This document shows, one piece after another, positions 36,401-47,068 of a DNA stretch of 64,000 nt; the stretch's first letter is position 1, and every line of letters starts with the position of its first letter. The position numbers and the translations under genes were made by a program. Source of the DNA: Desarmillaria ectypa (taxonomy: Eukaryota; Basidiomycota; Agaricomycetes; Agaricales; Physalacriaceae); NCBI GenBank assembly GCA_030407005.1, contig JAUDYN010000009.1, forward strand, positions 2,294,001 to 2,358,000, in the 5' to 3' direction. The notes below the pieces were generated by a model. That model saw only the letters and a list, made by a program, of their open reading frames with translations. It did not search any database and was not told where the DNA came from.

Positions 36401-38990
36401 GTTTAGTAAGTTTCCTAGCACTAGCTATATAGCTTCAAACCTTGATTTACTCCACCATACCCGTCTGGCATTAAATATAGTATTTATCTATAGCATACAT
36501 CTACTGCTTCCAGGACTGCTCTGGATGTGACTGGATTTCACATGATAGGTCATCTTCTCCATGTGATACAGCCTTCATTGAGTCTCATGCCTTGTCCACT
36601 ACGACAGCATACCTAGGGCAGGAGAAGAGAAGTGACTGTGGAAACACATTAGTGCATGATCTTGCTTGTCAGAGTCTCTGCTACCTTGCTTAGTGAAAAA
36701 GTAGTGTAATTAGTAGGGCATCCCTAGCACGATTGCCATGAACATTAATTAGTTCATTTCCGCTCACCTGTGACCCACGAGCTCTAACAGAACCTATCAG
36801 TTTTCTGCTCAATGGACTCAGTATCAATCCATGAGTTGTTGCCAATTATTCTTACATGATGTGATGCAAATAACCAATAGTTTACCATGCCAAAGAGCTA
36901 ATCCCCAAACTAGGATTTGTCTTCCAGCCACCATCACATTTACAAGATAACATTCACTATTTCTTCAGGAATGTGTTCCTGTAAAGATAGCTGATATGCA
37001 AAAATTTCTGATGGTGTTCACATGTTTTTTGTTGCAAATCTAAGCACAATGTGCATGAATGGAAACCGCTAACACTGCACAAAAATCTCAGTATTTTTGA
37101 AGAAAAAAACTGTATAAATATTTAAAACCTTTCACTGTATTTGGCAGCTTTTTCAAAAAAAAAATTGTAAAAAATCTAAATATTGTTAGTAGTAAAAAAA
37201 ACCGGTGAAATAACCTTGCATGTTTTCTATGTATTTATAGGTAAAAATACATTGTCTTTCGTCCAGTGTAAGCAAGGTATCAACGTCATCACTGACAACC
37301 GCTAGTGGATTATTGAGCACTGGAGAATTTAGTAATGAAACTCGTGACGTTCTTCTCTTCATCCTCCACGTATGTGCTAACACGCGACTCTACCTAATGG
37401 TCTAACTCAACATGCAACCAGTCTTTTCTCAGCCCCATTTCTCAACCCGTCCATCCTAGATTATCATTCAATACCGTTCCCATTCCAAGGCTGACTGCTT
37501 CACCGTATGGCATCAGTATGGGTCCTGTCTCATCTCCTCGTCATTGGATCGGTGGAAAAGTATCGGATGACATCGGCAGCAGGCCTATGTTGTAGGCCCA
37601 TATCCTTCAAATATTCCAGCAAAGAACCCTTGGAGATGAATCAGCGGATATGATCTCATGGTCTCTGAAGTACGTACGTTATGGATCCCGTTGCCACGGG
37701 TCATATCTTTATTACATGGCATTGAATAACACGAATACTGACATCTGTATCATTCAAAACTCTTAGTATTATTCCCATCGCGCACTAGCAGATCTCGCTC
37801 CTGGTAAGCAGCTATTTCGGGAAAGGCAAAAACTGGCAAATGGCAAAATGGGTGGATAACATGTGAAATTTTGAAGAAGTATTTTGGCTAGAGCAGAATG
37901 GGTCGGGATTCCCTTTAGTGGTAAAGCCGACGGATTTCACTGTGGTTAGACTGTCCAGATTTCCTCTCTATTTCAATCATTTCCCTTGCATTTTGACCGG
38001 CGCGAACTTTTAGTCACCTGACAAGAGTGTCTGTTACGCAAGTGGCGGCAGAAATGCCAGGGAGATTCTTCTGTTATGCTCACACGAAATACGTGGAAGA
38101 ATGTGGATTTGATATGTGGCCTTCCTTTCCGTGGTCTGAATGTAGTTAGCTACTCTTCTCGTTCCAGTTCTACGCGACTTACTCAGTTCCGGCATTCCGT
38201 GGGGACTCCAAACCATTTCTTTACTCGGGGTTCTTCCATGAACGCTGTCAAATGAGACGTCGTACTTGTTATGTTATAATTCGATCTATCTACAGGACAC
38301 GTCCACTGCTTCCGATTACGCTGTCTGTGTCTAAGTCTCATACAACAGACCATCTTTCTGTGCTACAGCGTTATATGATTGAATGTCTAGTCATCGCAGC
38401 ATATGTGGCTTGTCAAGAACGCACCAAGGGCGGAAAAAGGGAGTTGCAGACCGAATCAGATCGTAGGCACGATGAGGAGCTTGAAGCGCTCGAAATTTTT
38501 TCTTAGCATCGCATTGACACCATATACTTGCTATAACGAGCCTGTTTCTGGTAGCGGTATATCCTTTCTACTCTATTGTTATTAAGTATATGGTCACCCA
38601 TTTCGTCCTTAGCAGGAATCGCTTGAGGGCGAGAAGCCGATATGTCTCCATTCTTCGGATAATTCTCAGTGAAACTTCGATGCCAGGTGCGCTAGTGCTG
38701 TCATGTGGTGAGAAGATACGCCCGGTAGTTCCGTTTCACCGTGAATGATATTCTGCTATTCCAGTATCGACCTCGTTTGTCAACTTCATAGCATTGAATA
38801 TCTGTGGCGTATGAGTGCGGAACTAGCAATCCTTCGACGCGCGTTTGGCACCAGATAATGTGGGTAACGGTGAGATTTGGCCTGGAATGTGGAGATACAT
38901 AATGACTAGATGTTCTGATCGACTCTATTTATACAATCCATTCAATATTTACTAACCAATATCCAGATATGTATCTTCTTCCTGGTATAT
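36401..38990. other. No recognised gene; upstream region of the decarboxylase pseudogene
   Basis: 36401-37200 is AT-rich and CpG-poor, with A/T runs around 37080-37200, and looks like old repeat or relic sequence. Frames at 37186-37383 (minus), 38034-38216 (minus) and 38252-38506 (plus) are open but unrecognised. Confidence 0.35.
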
Positions 38991-38993
38991 GCA

Positions 38994-39000
38994 TATATAA
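38994..39000 (+). promoter_or_regulatory. TATA-like box of the decarboxylase gene
   Basis: TATATAA about 145 bp upstream of the ATG at 39141, in an AT-rich stretch that gives way to pyrimidine-rich leader sequence (CACCTCCACC). Position and composition fit a fungal core promoter; the transcription start was not determined. Confidence 0.4.
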
Positions 39001-39906
39001 AGACGTTCAGACTCCTGATAGAGCCTTCAAGCTTTACCTTCACCTCCACCGTCGCCCATAGCAAATCCTATTTATTGGTCGCATATCTTCTTTGTGTAAA
39101 GTGACTACCCCTGCTAACAGTGTACCCCTTCAAGAACGACATGTCCATTATCGTTCGTCATCGAATTGGCGGTTGGCTGCCCCGCAATCATCGAATTCTC
39201 CAACACTGGCTCGCCAAAAAGATCGCCCAAGTTGCCGCAAACCCGCAGCCGTTTCAGCCCGTCATTCAAGAATTCCAAGACCTGATCGAAAGCGACGCAG
39301 AAATTTACATGGCCTTTCATCAGACGTTCGATCAAGTACCTACCAAGCCGCCTTACGACAATGATCCGACGGGGAAACCACAGGTACGTGTTCAATTGTC
39401 CTGACTTTTGTTCGCGGTTTAGCGATTGACATACTGCTTTACTTCCTTCCCAGGTTCGAGATTACATGTTGGGTTTGTTCAATCAAATACTCACCGAAGC
39501 ACCCAACTTCGACGAATCCGATTACGAAGTCGGCTTGGTCGGCTTCCCAATCAACGCTATCCTCGATTGGCCTATGGGTACATGTAACGAGTCGGCTACA
39601 AGCCTGGTCCCTTTCTCCATTTCATACCCTGTCATTGCTCCACTTGCTCCACTGTTTGTGCCTTGTTTGATATTGTCTATTTGATATTAGTTAGTAGTAT
39701 AAAAGAGCTATGTATCACTGTAGTAGCTCAGGTTTTTCACAATTAACCAGCATTTACACCTGTCACTATTTGTGTCAAGCTCCTTGTGAGAGCCTGTGAC
39801 TTTTGCCATCCTCTCATATTTTTGACAGGTGTAAAGGCTGGTCAATTGTGAAAAACCCGAGCTACTACAGTGGTACATAGCTCTTTTATACTACTAACTA
39901 ATATCA

Positions 39907-40117
39907 TGTTGTAACAAGAGCGAGGAGAATGTAGAAAGGATGGTAAAATCCTTGCCTCTCAAGCAAGAGGTGTCCTACTTAAATACATTTTGTACTACTT
40001 CTAGAACTTACTACGAAATACTATGTATGTCCACTTTCACGGTCCAAACTTGATCCTGCTGAGTAAGCCAATCCTTCGAGTACATTCTAGTACTTGCTCG
40101 GGATTGCTATCCCAACA
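39907..40117 (-). repeat. 3' LTR of Copia copy 2
   Basis: 211 bp. It carries the same TTTCG, GCTTGAG and CTCCTCG variants as the 3' LTR of copy 1. It differs from that LTR only near the end (ACATTCTCC for ACGTTCTCC, CTTGTT for CTCATT). Confidence 0.95.
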
Positions 40118-40124
40118 CTCCCCC

Positions 40125-42733
40125 TCAATTCCGAGCTCCTAGAATACCTGCAGATAGATATTCATGTAATGGTCTTGGTAGCCCTTTAGTGAATATATCT
40201 GCTAAGTTCTCCTCTGATGTGCAGTGCTGAACTTTGACTTCATTTGAAGCCATGCGCTCGCGAATGAAGTGGTGCCATATGTCTATGTGCTTCAATCGCA
40301 TGTGGAATATGGGGTTCTCAGTGAATTTGATCGCTGACTGATTGTCGACAAAAATAGTGGTTGCACCATCAGGTGGCAATCCTAATTCAGTTAAAATTGC
40401 CCGCAACCATATTACTTCTTGGGTTGTTTGCGAAAGGGCCATATATTCTGCCTCCATAGTGGATAGAGCTACAGTGGGCTGTTTCTTTGAACTCCAAGTA
40501 ACAGCTCCCCCTGCATAGGTACAGACATAACCAGATGTTGATCTTCTATCTGTCCTGTCTTCTCCCCAGTCTGAATCTGAGTAGGGTATCAGTTCATCTG
40601 TAGTCCCTCCATATGTGATTCCAAAATCCAGAGTCCCCTTCAAGTAACGGCAAACTCGTTTCAGAGCTGTGACATGCTCAGTGGCCGGATTTTGTACATA
40701 TTTGCTCAATTCCGTGACAGCATGTGCAATATCAGGCCGAGATCCATTGGCTGCATACATCAGAGATCCGACACCAGTATGGTAATATTGCCTGGTGGCT
40801 GTGTCAGCGCTCCGGGGATCGTCTTCAGGGATTTTCTCTAGCCGTACATTTGGGTCCATAGGCATTTTGACTGGTTTGCAGTCTTTCATGCCCATTCGCT
40901 CAAGTACCTTCAAAATATATGCCTTCTGTGATAAGGTAATAGTACCCTTCTCCCAATTCCTGTCTATCTTCATGCCCAATATGTATTGAATCTCCCCCAT
41001 GTCTGTAACATTTAGCTTCTTCTTAAGCTCTTCTTTCATAATAGACATGGTTTCATCATCTGGGGCAAGCAGTGTCATGTCGTCTACATGCACAGCTACA
41101 ATTATAGGACCAGAATCCATCTGTCTGATATACACACATTGATCACTAATCAATCTTGTGTATCTGAGTTCCAAAAAGGTAGCATTTAATTTCTCATTCC
41201 AAACTCGGCCAGATTGCTTGAGTCCATATAATGTCAACTTGAGGTGTGCCACCTTGCCACTCCCATCGGAATATTCGGGTGGCTGTGCCATATAAATGGA
41301 TTCATTGAGCTTTCCATTTAAGTAGGCTCCAATGACATCCATTCCATGAATAATCAGGTTTCTTTGTGCGGCAATGGCCATAAGTAGGCGGAATGTGTCC
41401 AGCCTAACTACAGGTGCATATGTCTCAAAGAAATCAATTCTGGGTTTCTGTGAAAATCCTTTTGCAACAAGTCTGGCTTTGTGCCTGGTGATTTTCCCAT
41501 CACCATCTCTTTTCAGCCTGTAGGTCCACTTGCAATCAACAAGCGACCTATCCTGAGGTAATTCTTCCAGCTGCCATGTGCCTAGAGAAGTCAATAGATT
41601 ATATTCTTCATCCATTGCTTTCTTCCAATGATGCCAATCTGGCCTTGTTTTAGCTTCTTCAAGGCTTAATGGCTCATCACTGAGGTTATCTGCAGTCTCC
41701 CCCACACATGCATATTCTACTGCAATATTTGCAGTCTCCAGTGGTTCCTTTGTTACTTCCTGCTGCTTCTCTGGCAATTTCGTGCCTCGTGAGGCTGGAT
41801 TATTAAGGAACCAGTAACTTGGTGGGGCTACTGATGCAATCCGGACCGATTTGTCGCGTGGCTGAATCACCTTCCCACGCCATACAGGTAACTTTGATTT
41901 GGTTGCCAGGTCATCAAGAGGCATTTCCCCTTTTGTTTCGGCATTCCTGGCACCTGTGGATTTGTCCGAAATATCACCATTTCCATCCAGAATCTGCTCA
42001 ACTTTGCTCCCTGACTCCCCCTTGAGCAGTGGAGGATGGGACACAATGTATTCATCATTGTTAGCATTTAGAATGCTCTCTTCAGGGAATATAACATTTC
42101 TTGAGGTCTGAATCTGCCTAGTCTGTGAGTTATAGTATCTCCAGGCTCTTGATTCATCTGTAAGACCTGTAAAGATAAATTCCCTTGATTTTGGGTCGAG
42201 TTTTGACCTTTTGTTATCCTGTTGCAACACCCAGCACTTTGTTCCGAATTCCTGGAGTGTTGAAATATCTGGTTTTGTTCCACAAAACACTTCTTCTGAG
42301 GTTAGATCATTTCTGATGGCCCTGGTTGGTGATCGGTTCTTCAAATATGTGGCATATGCCACTGCCTCGGGCCATAAAAATTTCGGCAGGTGATGTTCTT
42401 CTAGCATGGCATGAGCATGCTCCACAAGAGTCCAATTGACTCTCTCGGCAACTCCATTTTGGGATGGAGAATATGTGGCAGTCAGTTCCAACTAGATGGA
42501 GGTATTCCTTCACCTCCTCATTGATATATTCCTTCCCATTATCAATCCTCATAAACTTCAGATCCCTTCCAGTGTGGACTTTGATGTATTTTTGGTACTG
42601 CTGAATCTTCTTTCGGATTTCTGTACCCTGTTTTGACTTCAGAAAATACAACATTGTCCTCTGGGATTTCCCATCTGTAAAGCTTATGTAATATCTTTCT
42701 CCATGGATACCCTGAGTTTGGGCTGGCCCCTAT
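40125..42733 (-). pseudogene. Copia copy 2 integrase, reverse transcriptase and RNase H, with TAG and frame change
   Basis: Mirror of the copy 1 region. The minus-strand frame 40125-42491 is 788 codons and reads the end of integrase, RT (HVDDMTLLAP) and RNase H (ADIFTKGLPR). The integrase core (MRIDNGKEYINEE) is in the overlapping frame 42307-42654, one base out of phase. The TAG that separates integrase from the preceding region is at 42731-42733. The predicted proteins match copy 1 residue for residue. Confidence 0.92.
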
Positions 42734-44163
42734 AAGTCCGAAAATGTCATTTCACCTATTTCGGTATAATTCCTTTCAGCTTCTTGCGGAAATGGCTTGG
42801 CATGATGTTTGGCCTGTATGCAGGCTTCGCAATCCTTCTGGGGCACTGCCGACTCATCCACATCCATTCCCTTGACCATTTTCTTCCTAAATAGTCTCTT
42901 TACTGATCCCATGTTTAAGTGGCCCATTACCCGATGCCACTTCTGCCATGATTGGGCTGGTTTTGTCACATGGGCCTGGGTTATTTCTGGCGCAATAATA
43001 TCTAGGCTATACAGCTTCAATACTTTATCTCCATGGCCAATCCTTTTGCCATGTGGTGAGATAATATTCATCTGGGATTCTTTGAATTTGAGTTCAAACC
43101 CAGCATCCGTGATGCGCCCTAATGATATAAGATTGAATGGTGCTTCAGGGCAATGAATACAGTCCTTTAGAGTGACTGCAGTGGTCTTCCCTCCTTCAAC
43201 CATTTTAATCTTAACTGTTCCTCTTCCCAAGCCTTTTGACCTTCCTACACCAATAACTTCATGTCCTGGGGTCTCAACATAGTCAGAAAAATGCAATCTA
43301 TTCTTGACTATATGCTTCGTGGTGCCTGAGTCCCCAATCCATGATGACCCTGCAAGTGCAGTAGGTGTGATGTCTTTTGCCCAAAATGCGTAATCTTCTT
43401 CATCGGAATCTGACTTGGCAACATGTGCCTGAGTCTGGCCCTTCCCTTTCCCCTTCCATTGCTTTCCGGGATTCTTCTTCCCATTTGGGCAATTGGCCTT
43501 AATGTGGCCAGTTTCTCCACATTCGTAACATGTGATTTTCGGATTAAACTTCTTCTTGCCATGTGCTGCAAGTGTTGTCGTTGGGTCAGAAGTCTTTTCC
43601 CGCAATCGGATGTCTTCTTGGAGAATTCAGGAAATCAATTTGTATGAATCCTTCAAGTCTGCAGTATCCACTGATGAAATGAATGAATTCCATGATTCCA
43701 GAAGTGATGTAATCAGTGTGATTGAGAAGTCCTCCTCCTCAACAGTCTGCTTAAGGGATGCCAGCTCCTCCTGGTAGGACCTCATAGTCCTAATATGCTC
43801 CTCTATGTTTCCTCCTTCTTCACACTGAGCTCTAAAGAATTTCCTTCTCACAAGGACAATTCCCATGGGTCCCCTTGACTCATACATGTCCTTCAGAGCT
43901 TTCCAGGCTTCTGCTGAAGTCTTAGAACCAGCAATATACACCAGCGGGCCATCCGAAACCCGCAGCCTTATTGTCGAAAGAGCCTTCCTATTGCTCTTCT
44001 TCCAATCTGCCACCAGTGCCGCTTCTGCCGGGGCCACAGAGCTTCCATCGGCATAGTCAATTAGACCTAAATCGGTTAGTATATCGATCATCTTCACTTT
44101 CCATGTCGGGTAGTTTTCTGGGCCCTTAAGGGGTTCAATCCTATACATGGACTGGCTATCCAT
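42734..44163 (-). pseudogene. Copia copy 2 gag, protease and pre-integrase region, with in-frame TGA
   Basis: Gag starts at 44163 (MDSQSMYRIEPLKGPENY), stops at a TGA near 43627 and continues in the same frame with the knuckle CYECGETGHIKANC, the IGDSGTTKH protease site and the CEACIQAK pre-integrase motif. The break is at the same codon as in copy 1. Confidence 0.9.
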
Positions 44164-44247
44164 TTGGTTCTATGTGTGTACGTAAAGTACGAGAGTGCGA
44201 AGTTGGTGATGATGTAAGTAGTTCAGTTAGGGCTGGGGCCCATAACC

Positions 44248-44458
44248 TGTTGTAACAAGAGCGAAGAGAACGTAGAAAGGATGGTAAAATCCTTGCCTCT
44301 TGAGCAAGAGGTGTCCTACTTAAATACATTTTGTACTACTTCTAGAACTTACTACAAAATACTATGTATGTCCACTTTCACGGTCCAAACTTGATCCTGC
44401 TGAGTAAGCCAATCCTTCGAGTACATTCTAGTACTTGCTCGGGATTGCTATCCCAACA
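44248..44458 (-). repeat. 5' LTR of Copia copy 2
   Basis: 211 bp, read on the minus strand. By eye it is identical to the 5' LTR of copy 1. The primer-binding site lies at 44235-44247 (GGTTATGGGCCCC on the minus strand). Confidence 0.95.
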
Positions 44459-45154
44459 TATCAAATAGACAATATTGAACAAGGTGTGAACAGTGGAGCA
44501 AGTGGAGCAACAACAGGGTATGAAATGAAGAAAGGGACTGGGCCTGTAGCTGGCTCATTACAGTACACCTGCAGGCTTCACTGCATTCGTCAATGACCAG
44601 GTGAATGCAGTTTAAGAAGATGTTCGATGTTTGGGTGGCTTTCCTCACCTCATCTGGTTCATGCTACATCCTCACCACTGACACAACTGGATGGTTTGGC
44701 CCCGCTGTGAGTGATGCAATGCCAAACTTTACCCAAACATATGTATGTGACCCCACTGCGCAATATTATGGATACACATCTTGGGATAACTTCTTCACGA
44801 GACTATTCCAACATGGTGTGCGCCCCATCATGTTCCCCGATGACGACTGTATCATCATCAGTGCTTGCGAGTCGACCGTCTACAATATAACCTCTGATAT
44901 CAAAGCACTCGACAACTTCTAGCTTAAAGGCGAGCCATACTCGCTAAACCATGTGCTCAACAATGATGTTCTTGCTCCCCAATTCATTGGCGGGACCGTT
45001 TATCAGGCTTTCCTCAGCGCAACCAAGTACCACCGCTGGCACAGTCCAGTCAATGGTACGGTTTCGAGGATTGTCACGATCCCTGGCACATATTATGCTG
45101 AGTCCCCTGCAACGGGATTCCCTAGCCCAGACCCTGGCGCTCCCAACCTCTCAC

Positions 45155-45452
45155 TGTTGAAGATGCGCTCAGCCGCATATGGCAATCCGGCAATCGGAGC
45201 AACGTTGAAGCGCGCGAACCTTCGCGCACCTTCTCCTTGACTCGACCGTCTGTCTGCTCACTCAGCAATGAGTCAGACATGGACACTAGTAGATAATAGT
45301 ATATTCTAGAAGTACCCACCTTGTAGTATATATACCGGGCAGACCAGCCCACCAATAATATAGATGAATATTCTCCCCCACCTCTCTCACACGGTCAAGT
45401 CTCGTAGTTTACCACTGCACTCATAGCCTCTATCTCACACTCTTTTACAACA
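45155..45452 (+). repeat. Solo Copia LTR (family D) with TSD CTCAC
   Basis: 298 bp, TGTTGAAGATGCGCTCAG to TTTTACAACA, flanked by CTCAC at 45150-45154 and 45453-45457. It matches the 305 bp 5' LTR at 61973-62277 over nearly its whole length. It interrupts the decarboxylase pseudogene between codons for PNLS and QGF; removing it with one CTCAC restores that frame locally. Confidence 0.93.
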
Positions 45453-45746
45453 CTCACAAGGCTTCATCACCGCCGTAGCTGCTCGCTTATTGATCTTTAT
45501 CCAAGCTGATAACCCTAACATTGGTTTGATGTGTTTCATAGCCGTAGGAATGGCGGAAGTGTCGACGTGCGAAGTCACTGTTCAGGAAGGCCAGGTGCTC
45601 AAGAAGGGCGACCAGATGGGGATATTCCACTTTGGCGGGTCTACACATGCCTCATATTCCGACCTGGCACGAGCGTTACGTTCAATCCGGACTATCCTAT
45701 TGGCACAGATGTCCTGCTCCATGCGACCATTGCGACCATTGCTTGA

Positions 45747-46253
45747 GGCGGGTGGTGGTGAACGTTTTGATCTGTGAAGCGCAATTGGATATGTGAATTG
45801 TATGAGTAAGGGAGTTGATGTTACAGATGTTTATGCTTGTTCTCATCGGTACTTTCCCACTGGTGCTCTCGACACTTCAAAGAAAACAGGTTTCATATTT
45901 GTATAGTATGTAGGATTAGGGCCATAGTCTATGCTAGTTATGGACACTGGAATGATACGTTTGCTGTACCATGGATTGACTGATTATATATCACTACGAT
46001 GCAATGAGACTTCAGTCCCGTTGTCATATTCACCGCATGTTGTATCATTGCGCATCAACTTGTGTGGATAGCGAAGTGCGTTAATGCGTAAGCAATGTAG
46101 AGGCTATCCAGCCAATCTTTCTGGGAAACGAGTGTTGTCTAACCACCGTTGACACATCGTTGCTATCACAGTCACATTCACTGCGTACGTTTCCCATCGA
46201 TTACGTTCTGTCCATGACTGATTCTCGTACAATTTCTGTTCTCCTTTCAGATA
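45747..46253. other. 3' flank of the decarboxylase pseudogene, nothing recognised
   Basis: No frame with a known motif. A pyrimidine-rich TTCTCCTTTCAG at 46240-46251 looks like a splice acceptor feeding the frame that follows. Confidence 0.3.
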
Positions 46254-46442
46254 GGGTTGGAAGGACATCGGCCTTTCCATTCAGGTCTCTCGGATGATTC
46301 CTCCCATTATAGTGATGTATCAGGGGGGGAGACGAAAAAGCATCTTCTACTGCAACATGATCATGGGTATGAGGAGGAGGAGTATCTCGAAAAATTTCTC
46401 AGCGCTCAAAGACACGATATGCAGAAAGAGATGACAGATTAA
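46254..46442 (+). other. Possible terminal exon of an unrecognised gene
   Basis: An open stretch after the acceptor at 46251 reads GLEGHRPFHSGLSDDSSHY, then an acidic EEEEYLEKFLSAQRHDMQKE and a TAA. Composition is coding-like (mixed charge, end of protein). A donor candidate (GTACGT near 46184) lies upstream. I could not assemble a full gene and do not recognise the family. Confidence 0.3.
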
Positions 46443-46645
46443 TATAGTCTAAACGAAAGGGTTATACTTGTGTCACCAAGGAAAGTCAGTCCGCTTATCC
46501 CGGTAAAATTTGGTTATCAGCGACAACTAGACATCAATACCTCAATTTTGTGGCTAGGAGTCGAACTCAGGGTTTTTACGGAGAGTACGGAATAAACACG
46601 TGAATCAACCGATACACCATCCGATACTGTCTGCGTACTGGTCTG
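46443..46645 (-). repeat. Candidate tRNA-derived SINE
   Basis: On the minus strand a pol III A-box-like TGGTGTATCGG (46609-46619) is followed about 50 bp later by a B-box-like GAGTTCGACTCC (46557-46568), then about 110 bp of unrelated tail. No acceptor stem pairs with the bases after the B box, and the T stem has a mismatch, so this is not a working tRNA. Only one copy was noticed, so the SINE call is tentative. Confidence 0.35.
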
Positions 46646-46846
46646 GCCATTGAACCGAACAGGACAGAGACACGGAACTCATTAAGACCCCTTCTCCTTT
46701 CACCACCGACCTACTTAGCCTTGGAGTAGCTGTCCGATCTCAAAGTGCATGATTCCTCTACAGCTACTATGCATCTACGCACTTGTACTCAGCTTAAAAC
46801 AGGACTGTTTTCGTGATAAGAGTCTGTGCTTCAGGGAGGCTAGCTA

Positions 46847-47051
46847 TAACTTACAGAACTTGTTTGAATTACGCGCCAAATATGTACGAAGTGGTAGTTA
46901 TTCTTACAACGAAGTACTGATTCAAATTTTGTGTCAATATACTAACATGCATATCATACAGGACCGAATGCGTGATCAAATTCGGCTCGATTTCTATCGA
47001 AGGATGGTCAGTCCCAAAGCCGCCGGAGAAAAGATAACGACTATACAATAG
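46847..47051 (+). other. Possible two-exon gene end, unrecognised, convergent with the next gene
   Basis: A frame reading EASYNLQNLFELRAKYVRSG ends at a donor (GTACTG, about 46913). A 48 bp intron with perfect branch TACTAAC and acceptor CATACAG leads to DRMRDQIRLDFYRRMVSP and a TAG at 47049-47051. The splice signals are good, but the upstream exons were not found. It ends 17 bp from the stop of the minus-strand gene at 47069. Confidence 0.4.
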
Positions 47052-47068
47052 ATTTATATGGCACATCT

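Larger units (their letters stand above)
39907..44458 (-). mobile_element. Ty1/Copia element, copy 2, complete, TSD TATCA
   Basis: 4,552 bp, same length and family as copy 1 but inverted, flanked by TATCA at 39902-39906 and 44459-44463. All translated segments I compared are identical to copy 1, including the TGA, the TAG and the frame change. It sits inside the fold-back element, so it is younger than that element. Together with copy 1 it forms a pair of 4.5 kb inverted repeats 6.2 kb apart. Confidence 0.95.
39583..44562. mobile_element. Fold-back (long inverted repeat) element, TSD GTACA, host of Copia copy 2
   Basis: Without the nested Copia and one TATCA the element is about 423 bp: two arms of about 183 bp around a loop of about 60 bp (roughly 39767-39826). 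Arms begin TGTAAYGAG and end CTCATTACA, and GTACA flanks both sides (39578-39582, 44563-44567). The left arm is 39583-39766. The right arm is split, 39827-39906 plus 44464-44562. The arms differ at about 18 sites, nearly all transitions. It has no coding capacity. The TG...CA ends and 5 bp duplication resemble LTR-type integration more than typical hAT (8 bp) or Tc1/mariner (TA) duplications, so the class is open. Confidence 0.85.
39141..45746 (+). pseudogene. PSD-like (PsiD-type) decarboxylase pseudogene, broken by three insertions
   Basis: Exon 1 is 39141-39383 (start ATG of MSIIVRHR), followed by a 70 bp intron (39384-39453, GTACGT...CCCAG) and exon 2 from 39454. The gene is cut after codon GGT-ACA at 39582 by a fold-back element and resumes at 44568 (AGFTAF). 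Further damage: a frame change near 44605, an in-frame TAG at 44920-44922, a solo Copia LTR at 45155-45452, and a one-base frame change near 45650. Recognisable family segments are YYGYTSWDNFFTR, PYSLNHVLNND, the YHRWHSPVNG block and, near the end, FGGSTH, the site where phosphatidylserine decarboxylases self-cleave to form the pyruvoyl group. The N-terminal QEFQDLIESD and GFTAF...FKKMFDVW segments match the soluble fungal PSD-like class that includes the tryptophan decarboxylase PsiD. Substrate cannot be assigned. Spliced length without insertions would be near 430 codons, as in that class. Confidence 0.85.

Noticed and set aside
39120..39404. Decarboxylase start at 39120
   Set aside because: The codon is GTG, not ATG. 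The ATG at 39141 in the same frame is used instead.
39691..39906. Stand-alone ~215 bp Stowaway-like MITE with TA duplication
   Set aside because: The inverted repeat does not end there: after removing the nested Copia the arms extend to 39583 and 44562 and the duplication is GTACA.
29115..44458. The two Copia copies as a segmental duplication
   Set aside because: Target duplications differ (CATGG, TATCA) and flanking sequences are unrelated, so the copies were inserted separately.
46540..46640. tRNA gene on the minus strand
   Set aside because: A-box and B-box matches are good, but no 7 bp acceptor stem can form and the T stem has a mismatch. Called as a SINE candidate.
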